A stretch of DNA of 64,000 nucleotides from Pseudomonadota bacterium (lineage in GTDB: Bacteria; Pseudomonadota; Gammaproteobacteria; Burkholderiales; Rhodocyclaceae), in assembly GCA_018241665.1 (NCBI GenBank), contig JAFEDK010000019.1:325842-389841 (forward strand), read 5' to 3'. Of this stretch, positions 55,068 to 61,887 are shown piece by piece. Each line of letters opens with the position of its first letter. Position 1 is the first letter of the stretch. The position numbers and the translations under genes are program-made. The notes under the pieces are model-generated. The model was not told the DNA's origin, did not search any database, and saw nothing but the letters and a program-made list of their open reading frames with translations.

Positions 55068-56357
55068 TTACCGCTTGATCTCGCGGCAAAGCCGGGACCA
55101 TAACGGACGTAACTGCTTGCGGATCGCGCTCGAACCCATCAAGTTAGCAGCGTTATGTCCATACCGAAGAAAGTTTCTCTTCCCCAAGTGCGAATACCGC
55201 GTGAGCAGCTTCTTTAGGTAAAGCTTCCGCTCCGGCACACCAAACCGCTTTCTGAGCTTATTCTTGCTACGCATGGTCTGCTTTGCGAGCGAAACACCGC
55301 GCTTCATACGGTTCGAGAACTTAGCAAATGCCGCAGATCGGATCACCACACGTTGCCCATCGTACATAAACCCGAGATATTGAAGCGGTCGATCCGACAT
55401 CTGCTCTCCATTTTTAAACATGAAGTCACATGCGTCCGTCTTTTCGATGTTAATTTCGACCTTGAGCTTCTCTATTTCTTTCTGGACAAACGCCTCAGCT
55501 TCTTCCTTCATGCCAAGGGGCATCAGGAAAAGCATATCATCACAGTAGCGCATATACGTCCCACCATAACAGTGCACAAACTTCAATGCCGCGCTGTCAA
55601 ATTCGAGCATGTACAAGTTAGAGAGTAGCGCACTAATTGCCGTCCCCTGTGGTATACCAATTCCCGTGGAGTTGGTTTCAATCAGGTTGGCACCACGGAT
55701 GAGATCTCGGTACTCGCTCGGGGTACAGAGGCGCCTTCTCCCGCCACAGCGCGGGTTGTGCACCGAAACATCAAGGGCGGCGAATGCTTTATCACGATCA
55801 ACGATAGAGAACTTGGTGACTGCCTTGAAAACTGCATAATGATCGGGAGGCAGTTCTGCCCCCCCTAGAAGCTCTTTCCATCTCATCTTCAAAAGACGGT
55901 GCGAAAGCGTATCAAAGAACTTCCTGACATCAAAGGCAATTGCAGTACATTCACCCATCGCCCTAATGGTATCAAACGCCTGCTTCGCAAAGTGAATGTT
56001 ATTCTTTCCGCATGATCGAAATGCCAATACGGAATCACCGAGCCCACGCTCGGCGATCTTTTCCTCATAAATCGCAGAAAGCAACTGACAGTAATAGCTG
56101 AAGATCTGTGAATCGGAATGCGCGGCGTATGAGATCTCTCGTAGTTTCTTTTTCGTCGAGATCGTTCCGCTACCTTTTTCTTGTCGGATTTTGACTGTTT
56201 CGATCCCGAACCGAACAAGCGGCCAAAATGAGTGCCGTACCACCGCATTTGGATCAGTGACCAGCGCTTCAGCCTTTTTAATACTGAGAGGCTCGTCAAA
56301 ATGAACATACCGGCGCAGCCGGTACCAAGACGGAATATCTTTCTTTGTATTAGCCAT
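55068..56357 (-). CDS. drt2: Antiviral reverse transcriptase, DRT2-like
   Basis: A 429-residue stand-alone reverse transcriptase of the UG/DRT defence group. It opens with SWYRLRRYVHFDEPLS (residues 10-25), which I recall from DRT2-type RTs. Motif A is AFDVRKFFDTLSH (141-153). RCGGRRRLCTP and GIPQGTAISALLSNLYMLEFD (motif B, 234-254, written here in parts) precede motif C MRYCDD at 269-274. A QYLGF segment lies at 326-330. It lacks the retron NAxxH and VTG signatures and any maturase or endonuclease domain. The gene and its upstream leader are AT-richer than the flanks, pointing to acquisition. DRT2 works with an upstream noncoding RNA; see 56359-56718. Start ATG 56357 lacks a clear ribosome binding site. 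Confidence 0.85.
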   Translation of the reverse strand: MANTKKDIPSWYRLRRYVHFDEPLSIKKAEALVTDPNAVVRHSFWPLVRFGIETVKIRQEKGSGTISTKKKLREISYAAHSDSQIFSYYCQLLSAIYEEKIAERGLGDSVLAFRSCGKNNIHFAKQAFDTIRAMGECTAIAFDVRKFFDTLSHRLLKMRWKELLGGAELPPDHYAVFKAVTKFSIVDRDKAFAALDVSVHNPRCGGRRRLCTPSEYRDLIRGANLIETNSTGIGIPQGTAISALLSNLYMLEFDSAALKFVHCYGGTYMRYCDDMLFLMPLGMKEEAEAFVQKEIEKLKVEINIEKTDACDFMFKNGEQMSDRPLQYLGFMYDGQRVVIRSAAFAKFSNRMKRGVSLAKQTMRSKNKLRKRFGVPERKLYLKKLLTRYSHLGKRNFLRYGHNAANLMGSSAIRKQLRPLWSRLCREIKR

Positions 56358-56358
56358 A

Positions 56359-56718
56359 GGTTAGCAAAACCGGGGAGGGATGAGACCGTGGCAATCTCTA
56401 GCACCCACCCCGGCTTAACCAAGTGACAACTCATCACCATCTTGCGATGCACAAGGCACAGCGTAGCCACGCGTGTTAGCAATGTCGTACAATTTCCTGG
56501 AGTTCACAATGAAGTTAAACATCCAAGTGCAGCTGTCAAGTCTGACCGGCGGAGCCGGCTGGCTTGACATCCTGTGACATACCCCCAGCTCCAATTAGCT
56601 AAGGCTCGCGCAGCCTATCACAGCTTATGATTTTCAAATATCCCAGGGGGCATTCTTTTTTTAGGCGTGATTAAGTCTGCTGGGCATTCAGCCTCGACCG
56701 AAGTTACAGCCTAGACTT
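56359..56718 (-). ncRNA. Candidate DRT2 template RNA upstream of the reverse transcriptase
   Basis: The 711-base gap 56358-57068 has no supported gene. Its RT-proximal half, read on the minus strand, is rich in hairpins. AAGTCT/AGACTT spans 56718-56673. GTCAAG/CTTGAC encloses CCGGC-tcc-GCCGG (56568-56535). A composite stem GGTTA..CCGGGG / CCCCGG..TAACC spans 56420-56359 and ends one base before the RT start codon. A frame free of stops runs from 56594 to 56418 (59 codons) across the central hairpin. DRT2 systems encode a structured RNA here that is reverse-transcribed into concatemeric cDNA with an endless frame. Boundaries are a guess. Confidence 0.5.
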
Positions 56719-57068
56719 ACATTATCGTTTTCCGCCCCTTCAGCGATTACCAGATCATCCACACAGCCCAGCAGCGGCAGTGGCCTGTGAATTCAATCTG
56801 CGTAAGTCATCCTATCGAAAACCGGTAATCGGTGCCCTTTTCCATCCCTCACATAAGTCATGGAGGCTCCGCCAAGCCGCAACATCACAAGGCAGGGTGC
56901 AGATTACCTTCCCAACGCACCACCGCAGTGCTCCTCCCTATCCTCCGCACCACAACAGCCCCCATTCCGGGCGACAGCCCCCTATATCCGCCCCGAATAC
57001 CCCCAGTTTCCCCCATGGCCCGTTTTTTGCACCGCAACACGCAATCAATCGTTCATCGGAGAGCCGAC

Positions 57069-58067
57069 ATGGCCGCGAACTGCACCTGGGATTCCATGGA
57101 TGTCCATCTGCTGCGCGTACTGCACGCCCTGCTCACCGAGTGCAGCGTGAGCAAGGCGGCGCGGCGTCTCAACCAGTCCCAGCCGGCGGTCAGCACCGCG
57201 CTGCGGCGCCTGCGCGACATCACCGGCGACCAGTTGCTGGTGCGCTGTCGCAACGGCATGACGCCCACCGAGCGCGGTGCCGGGCTGCTCGAGCCGGTCA
57301 AGATCGCGCTGCAGCAGATCGAGGCGATCGCGGTGCGGCAGGTCAAGTTCGACGCGGCCAGCTCGCGGCGCATCTTCAACATCGCCACGCCGGACTACCT
57401 CAACGCGGTGCTGCTCGGCGAGATCGTCGCCCGCCTGCGCAAGCTGGCGCCGCACAGCCAGGTGGCCTTCCATTCCCTCGGGCCGGATTACGACTACGCC
57501 CGCGCGATGGAGAACGGCGAGCTCGACGTGGTGATCGGCAACTGGCCCCAGCCGCCGGAAAACCTGCGCATCGCGCCGCTGTTCGAGGACGAGGTGGTGT
57601 GCCTGATGCGCAAGGGCCATCCATTGGCCGGCAAGCCGCTGGGCACCGCCGAATACCTGGCCGCCGAGCACCTGGTGCCGACGCCCTACGCGGTGGGCCA
57701 GCGCGGCGTCATCGACCTGCACCTGGCCCGCGAGCGCATGAAGCGCAACGTGGTGGCCTACGTGCCCTACTTCGGGTTGGTGCCCTACCTGCTGCTGGAA
57801 ACCGACATGCTGTTCTCCAGCCCGCGGATCTTCGCCGAGCACTGCGCCAAGATGATGCCGCTGGCCGTCGCCGAGCCGCCGATCGAATTTCCGAAGATGA
57901 GCTTCTACCTGCTGTGGCACGACCGCAGCCACTACGAGGAAGAATGCCGCTGGTTCCGCGAGCAGATCATCTCGGTGGTGCGCAACTCGCCGGCCCTGCA
58001 GAAAGCCCTGCCCGTCACCCCGCCAAAGGGCCGCGCCGCCGACAGCACCGCCTGCGCGGCGGCCTGA
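57069..58067 (+). CDS. LysR-family transcriptional regulator
   Basis: A 332-residue LysR protein. The N-terminal HTH (about 10-68) reads HLLRVLHALLTECSVSKAARRLNQSQ in part, and an effector domain follows (about 100-310) with IFNIATPDYLNAVLL near 100. The opening and the C-terminal half resemble the NodD/PcpR/LinR branch for aromatic effectors. ATG 57069 has GGAG upstream; a longer frame starting in the leader is rejected. No obvious target gene is adjacent, since the region downstream is repetitive and the next gene is convergent. Confidence 0.88.
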   Translation: MAANCTWDSMDVHLLRVLHALLTECSVSKAARRLNQSQPAVSTALRRLRDITGDQLLVRCRNGMTPTERGAGLLEPVKIALQQIEAIAVRQVKFDAASSRRIFNIATPDYLNAVLLGEIVARLRKLAPHSQVAFHSLGPDYDYARAMENGELDVVIGNWPQPPENLRIAPLFEDEVVCLMRKGHPLAGKPLGTAEYLAAEHLVPTPYAVGQRGVIDLHLARERMKRNVVAYVPYFGLVPYLLLETDMLFSSPRIFAEHCAKMMPLAVAEPPIEFPKMSFYLLWHDRSHYEEECRWFREQIISVVRNSPALQKALPVTPPKGRAADSTACAAA

Positions 58068-58111
58068 CGGGGGCGCGTGGGATTGGGATTTGGGGGCGCC
58101 GTGGGGGCGAC

Positions 58112-58210
58112 CTGCTGGGGTGGACTGCTGTGGGGTGGACTGCTGTGGGGTGGACTGCTGTGGGGTGGACTGCTGTGGGGTGGACTGCTGTGGGGTGGAC
58201 TGCTGTGGGG
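58112..58210. repeat. 15-bp tandem repeat abutting a REP-like palindrome
   Basis: CTGCTGTGGGGTGGA is repeated five times in register (58125-58199), preceded by a shortened copy (58112-58124). The last unit runs into the left arm of REP copy 4, whose first bases (CTGTGGGGGCGA) resemble the repeat. It looks like local slippage expansion of an arm. In the 5-codon register it gives V-G-W-T-A repeats, so the ORFs here are artefacts. Confidence 0.9.
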
Positions 58211-58273
58211 GCGAATTCATTCGCCCGCGGAGGTCATTCGACCGACTGAGGGCGAATGAATTCGCCCCCACAG
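58203..58273. repeat. REP-like palindromic repeat, copy 4
   Basis: The arms 58203-58226 and 58250-58273 are near-identical to copy 1, with a 23-base loop. It adjoins the 15-bp tandem repeat on its left, and array 2 begins about 60 bases to its right. Confidence 0.85.
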
Positions 58274-58329
58274 TGGCCCCCCGCAGAGCCCCCACTGCGC
58301 CGCGACAGGCGGCCGGGCTCCTGGACGAT

Positions 58330-58662
58330 TTTCCACGTTGCAAGATCATTCGGCGGCCTGAAAAAATCATTCCGTCACATGACAAAGACGTTTCGTCATA
58401 TGCCATAAACACTGCGTCACGTGACGAAACGGTTTTTTCACATGACATAAAGTGTGCGACACGCCGCGCAATCACTGCGACATGTGACAAAACCTCCGCG
58501 ACGCGTGGCGCAGTCATTCCGGCATATGACTGAATGATCCGGCGGCGTGTCGCAGTGGTTTTGTCATGTGCCCCGGTGGTTTTGTCATATGGCGCAGGGT
58601 TTATTCCATATGAATAAATGGTTTTGCCAGCTGGCAAAACCATTTTCCGGCATGAAAAAATC
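58330..58662. repeat. Array 2: about 16 palindromic units phased at exactly 21 bp
   Basis: Units are centred at 58378.5, 58399.5, 58420.5, 58441.5, 58462.5, 58483.5, 58504.5, 58525.5, 58546.5, 58567.5, 58588.5, 58609.5, 58630.5 and 58651.5, with weaker ones at 58336.5 and 58357.5. Every step is 21 bp. The 10-bp core varies around GTCAT-ATGAC: GTCACGTGAC at 58416, GGCATATGAC at 58521, GTCATATGGC at 58584, GCCAGCTGGC at 58626. Flanks are often TTTT on the left and AAA on the right. Same period and layout as array 1 but a different core. It lies between convergent genes, between REP copies 4 and 5. Together with the tandem repeat it fills the 754-base gap 58068-58821. Confidence 0.88.
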
Positions 58663-58664
58663 AT

Positions 58665-58765
58665 GTAGGGGCGAATTCATTCCCGTGGCGCTGGAGCCCG
58701 AGACCCGGCCAAGTCCAGTCCAGGCACAGCCCAGGCACCGAGGGCGAATGAATTCGCCCCCACAG
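58665..58765. repeat. REP-like palindromic repeat, copy 5 (diverged)
   Basis: The right arm (58741-58765) is intact, while the left arm (58665-58685) is truncated (GTAGGGGCGAATTCATTC then CCGTGG). The loop is longer than in the other copies. It marks the right border of array 2. Confidence 0.75.
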
Positions 58766-58821
58766 GGTGGCAGATCCTTCCTACCCGCTTCCCTTGAGCA
58801 CCAGCCCGGGGCAACCCGCCC

Positions 58822-60789
58822 TCAATGGACGGCCCGGCTACCGGCTTCCAGCGCGTCGGCGGTGTTGGGGGCGACGATGCCCTGGCGTTGCATGCGCCGG
58901 TACAGCGTCGAGCGGGACACGCCGATGGCGGCGGCGGCGGCCGAGATGTTCCAGTGGCAGCGGCGCAGTTCGTCGAGCAGGGCGTCCCGCTCGCTGCCGG
59001 CCGGGCGCCCGATCTCCGGCACAGGGGCAGCCACCGCCAGCGGTGATGCGACGACGGCCAGCACCGGCGCCGCCTGCAGCCCGTCGGGAAAATGCGCCGC
59101 CGCCAGCACCCCGTCGTCGCACACCGCCACCGCAAAGCGCAGCGCGTTGCGCAGTTCGCGGATGTTGCCCGGCCACGGGTAGGCGGCCAGTTGTTCGAGC
59201 ACCGGGTCGGGCAGGCTCAGCGGCCGCCCGGCGGTGGCCAGCTCCTGGGCCAGCACCTGGCGGATCACCACCCGCCGGTCGGAACGCTCGCGCAGCGCCG
59301 GCAGGCGGAACACCGCCGCATTCAGGCGGTAGTACAGGTCTTCACGGAACTGGCCGGCGCGCACCATCGCCGCCAGGTCCCGGTGGGTCGCGCAGACCAC
59401 GTTGAGGTCCACCGCCTCCGGTTCCGACGCGCCCAGCGCCACCACCTCGCCCTCGGCCAGCACGCGCAGCAGGCGCGTCTGCAGGGCCAGCGGCATGTCT
59501 CCGATCTCATCGAGGAACAGCGTGCCGCCGCTGGACTGCTGGACCTTGCCCTTCGAGCCCTTGGCCTTGGCGCCGGTGAAGGCGCCCTCCTTGTAGCCGA
59601 ACAGCTCGCTCTCGATCAGGCTCTCCGGGATCGCCGCGCAGTTGAGGGCCACGAAGGGCTTGTCACGGCGCAGGCTGTGGCCGTGGATCGCGCGGGCGAA
59701 GGCCTCCTTGCCGGAGCCGGTCTCACCGAGCAGCAGGATCGTCAGCTTGCGGTCCACCACCCGCTTGACCCGCTCAATGCTCTCCAGCACCCGCGGGTCT
59801 TCGGCGGCCAGCGCATCGAAGCCGCGTTTGACCGACAGCGTCGCCGGTACCGCCGCTTCGCGCACCGGCGCGCGCAGTTGGGCCTCGAAGCGCACCCCAT
59901 TGGCCAGGCAGCGCAGCGGGATCGGCGCGCCGGGGCGCTCGTGGGCACGCTTCACCAACTCGTCGGCGGACAGGTCGAAGACGTCCTCGATGCGCCGCGA
60001 CGGCAGCTCCGCGCCCGGAAACAGCCCGGCCCGCAGGCGCCGGCTCGCGGCCAGGATGCGCCCACCGTCGTCGAAGGCCAGGCAGTGGGCCTCGCCGAGG
60101 CTCCAGCAATCCCCCGGCCCGCTGATCGACAGGATCCAGGCCGTCTTGTAGCTCTCTACAAATAGCGCGTTCTCGATGGCCAGCGCGTTCTGCTGGACCA
60201 GCCGGAACACCACCGACTGGCTGCTGCGGTTCTCGGGCGCCGCGAAGGCCGACGCGTTCAGCACGCCGACCAGCTCGTCGCGGGGGCCGAACACCGGTGC
60301 CGCGCTGCAGGTGATGCCGTGGTTGTGGTTGCGGAAATGCTCCTCCCGGTGCACCAGGATCGCCGCCCGGTCCACGATGGCGGTGCCGACACCGCAGGTG
60401 CCTTCGTCGGATTCCGACCAGCAGGCCCCGGTGATGAAGCCACGGCGCCGGAACTCCGCGTCCAGGCTCGGCGTACCGCGGAAGTCCACGCTGGTGCCGT
60501 CGCCGGTGGTGAGCAGCACGCAATAGCCGGAGTCGCGCACCTGCTCATGCAGGCGCGCCACGCCCAACTGGGCAATGCGCAGGAAGGTCGCGGTGCGGTC
60601 GCGCAGGTCGCGGAACTCGGCCGCCGACAGCACCCGCGGGCTGGAACGCGTCGAGGGATCGATGCGGTAGGTTTCCTCCGAGCGCCGCCACGATTCGCGC
60701 AAGCGCGCCTCGGTGGCGGCCAGACTCAGCATTCCGCCGGGCAAGAGCCCCCCGGCCAAGGCATCGGCGTGCCTGCCCTGCATATCCAT
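58822..60789 (-). CDS. Sigma54-dependent activator, AcoR-like
   Basis: A 655-residue enhancer-binding protein. An N-terminal GAF-type sensor (about 75-215; TCGVGTAIVDRAAILVHREE) and a PAS-like stretch (about 225-310) precede the AAA+ domain (about 335-560). This has Walker A GETGSGKE, the sigma54-contacting GAFTGA at 402-407, and FLDEIGDMP. A Fis-type HTH ends the protein (CHWNISAAAAAIGVSRSTLY). AcoR-type proteins sense small catabolic metabolites. It is divergent from the PQQ-dehydrogenase operon, which has its own sigma54 promoter, so that operon is its likely target. Confidence 0.9.
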   Translation of the reverse strand: MDMQGRHADALAGGLLPGGMLSLAATEARLRESWRRSEETYRIDPSTRSSPRVLSAAEFRDLRDRTATFLRIAQLGVARLHEQVRDSGYCVLLTTGDGTSVDFRGTPSLDAEFRRRGFITGACWSESDEGTCGVGTAIVDRAAILVHREEHFRNHNHGITCSAAPVFGPRDELVGVLNASAFAAPENRSSQSVVFRLVQQNALAIENALFVESYKTAWILSISGPGDCWSLGEAHCLAFDDGGRILAASRRLRAGLFPGAELPSRRIEDVFDLSADELVKRAHERPGAPIPLRCLANGVRFEAQLRAPVREAAVPATLSVKRGFDALAAEDPRVLESIERVKRVVDRKLTILLLGETGSGKEAFARAIHGHSLRRDKPFVALNCAAIPESLIESELFGYKEGAFTGAKAKGSKGKVQQSSGGTLFLDEIGDMPLALQTRLLRVLAEGEVVALGASEPEAVDLNVVCATHRDLAAMVRAGQFREDLYYRLNAAVFRLPALRERSDRRVVIRQVLAQELATAGRPLSLPDPVLEQLAAYPWPGNIRELRNALRFAVAVCDDGVLAAAHFPDGLQAAPVLAVVASPLAVAAPVPEIGRPAGSERDALLDELRRCHWNISAAAAAIGVSRSTLYRRMQRQGIVAPNTADALEAGSRAVH

Positions 60790-60982
60790 CTCCTCGTCTC
60801 CACCCGCTTATAAGGTGCGCGCCGCGCTGGCGGACTCCGCCGCTACGGCTGCTATTTGTGGCTGGATGATAGCACATGGAAATTGCCGCTGCGAATAAAA
60901 AGCGGCTAATAAGGAAATACCCGAACCATTACCGCAGCGCAGCAGGAAAGCGGGCTGTAGCGAATTACGGTTTTGCGACACG

Positions 60983-61010
60983 ACACCTGATGCGCCCCCC
61001 GCTACACCTG
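60983..61010. promoter_or_regulatory. Direct repeat, candidate upstream activator site
   Basis: ACACCTG occurs at 60983 and 61004, 21 bp (two helical turns) apart, about 150 bp upstream of the -24 element at 61159. The position fits an enhancer for the AcoR-like activator. Nothing else is seen in the rest of the 424-base gap 60790-61213 apart from the sigma54 promoter. Confidence 0.4.
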
Positions 61011-61158
61011 TAGTGCACGGGCGGACGGCGGACGCCCTTCAATTCAATCCAATTTGAATTTAAAGGACTTCCGGCGCCTCCATAAAAAATAAAAACCCAT
61101 TTATTAACAACAACTAAACAAATCGCCACCGCCCTCCCTGCGTTCCATTTCAATTCCG

Positions 61159-61173
61159 TGGCACACGCTTTGC
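61159..61173 (+). promoter_or_regulatory. Sigma54 (-24/-12) promoter of the PQQ-dehydrogenase operon
   Basis: TGGCAC-ACGCT-TTGC is a perfect match to TGGCAC-N5-TTGC. It lies 40 bases upstream of the Rieske gene start and opposite the AcoR-like activator. Confidence 0.88.
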
Positions 61174-61213
61174 CTAATAGACCTGGCCACAAACCAGAAC
61201 GCAGGACAGGAAT

Positions 61214-61831
61214 ATGAACAGTACGCCCTCCACACCGTTTGTCGAGACCACGCCGGAGAACGTGGCCAATCCCAATAGACGGGAAACGCTGAAAGCCACC
61301 TCGGCGCTGCTCCTCTGCGCCGGGCTGGGAATTGGCCGCAACGCGCTGGCCGATGACGACGCCAATTCGAAGCCGAAAGTCGGCGACCAATTGGCGCGCA
61401 CCGACGCCGAAGGCAAGGCCCAGCCCCTGCGCTGCAGCGAGATCCAGCCCGATGCCAAGCCGGTGGCCGCCTTCCCCTTCGAGCCGGCCAGCGGCGAGGT
61501 GCGCGACGGCTCCCGCCTCAACAAGGTGATCCTGGTCCGCGTCGATCCGCAGGAGCTCACCGACGAGACCCGCGCCTACGCCGCCGGCGGCGTGCTGGCC
61601 TATTCGGCGGTATGCACCCACCAGGGCTGCGAGGTCTCCGAATGGGTCGCCAAGGACAAGACCCTGATGTGCTACTGCCACTTCTCCAAGTTCTCCCCCA
61701 GCCAGGGCGGCCAGGTCGTCGCCGGCCCGGCCCCGCGCGCCCTGCCGCTGCTGCCGCTGAAGGAGGAGAACGGCGTGCTGGTGGTAGCCGGCCCCTTCAC
61801 CTCCCACCCCGGCGTCGCCAAGTCCGCCTGA
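61214..61831 (+). CDS. Tat-exported Rieske [2Fe-2S] protein
   Basis: A 205-residue protein. N-R-R-E-T-L-K (residues 21-27) followed by a hydrophobic segment is a twin-arginine export signal, ending near NALADD. The Rieske motif is C134-T-H136-x-x-C139 and C153-Y-C155-H156; C134, H136, C155 and H156 should hold the cluster, and C139-C153 the disulfide. It is probably a periplasmic electron carrier. It precedes the PQQ dehydrogenase by 56 bases in a sigma54-driven operon, where a cytochrome c would normally be expected. A role as electron acceptor for the dehydrogenase is inferred from this. Confidence 0.88.
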   Translation: MNSTPSTPFVETTPENVANPNRRETLKATSALLLCAGLGIGRNALADDDANSKPKVGDQLARTDAEGKAQPLRCSEIQPDAKPVAAFPFEPASGEVRDGSRLNKVILVRVDPQELTDETRAYAAGGVLAYSAVCTHQGCEVSEWVAKDKTLMCYCHFSKFSPSQGGQVVAGPAPRALPLLPLKEENGVLVVAGPFTSHPGVAKSA

Positions 61832-61887
61832 TTTTTCCCCGCCTCACCCGCTCGCCCACACCAAAGCAATAAAGGAGACATCTGCAA

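Noticed and set aside
55068-56357. Retron or group II intron RT
   Set aside because: No NAxxH or VTG retron signature, no maturase or endonuclease domain, and no intron domain V structure next to the gene.
55889-56482. 197-residue frame overlapping the RT start
   Set aside because: TTG start, no ribosome binding site and an out-of-frame path through the RT gene; treated as a shadow.
57045-58664. 539-residue ORF on the minus strand with PQQST repeats
   Set aside because: It is stitched from array 2, the 15-bp tandem repeat and the antisense of the LysR gene.
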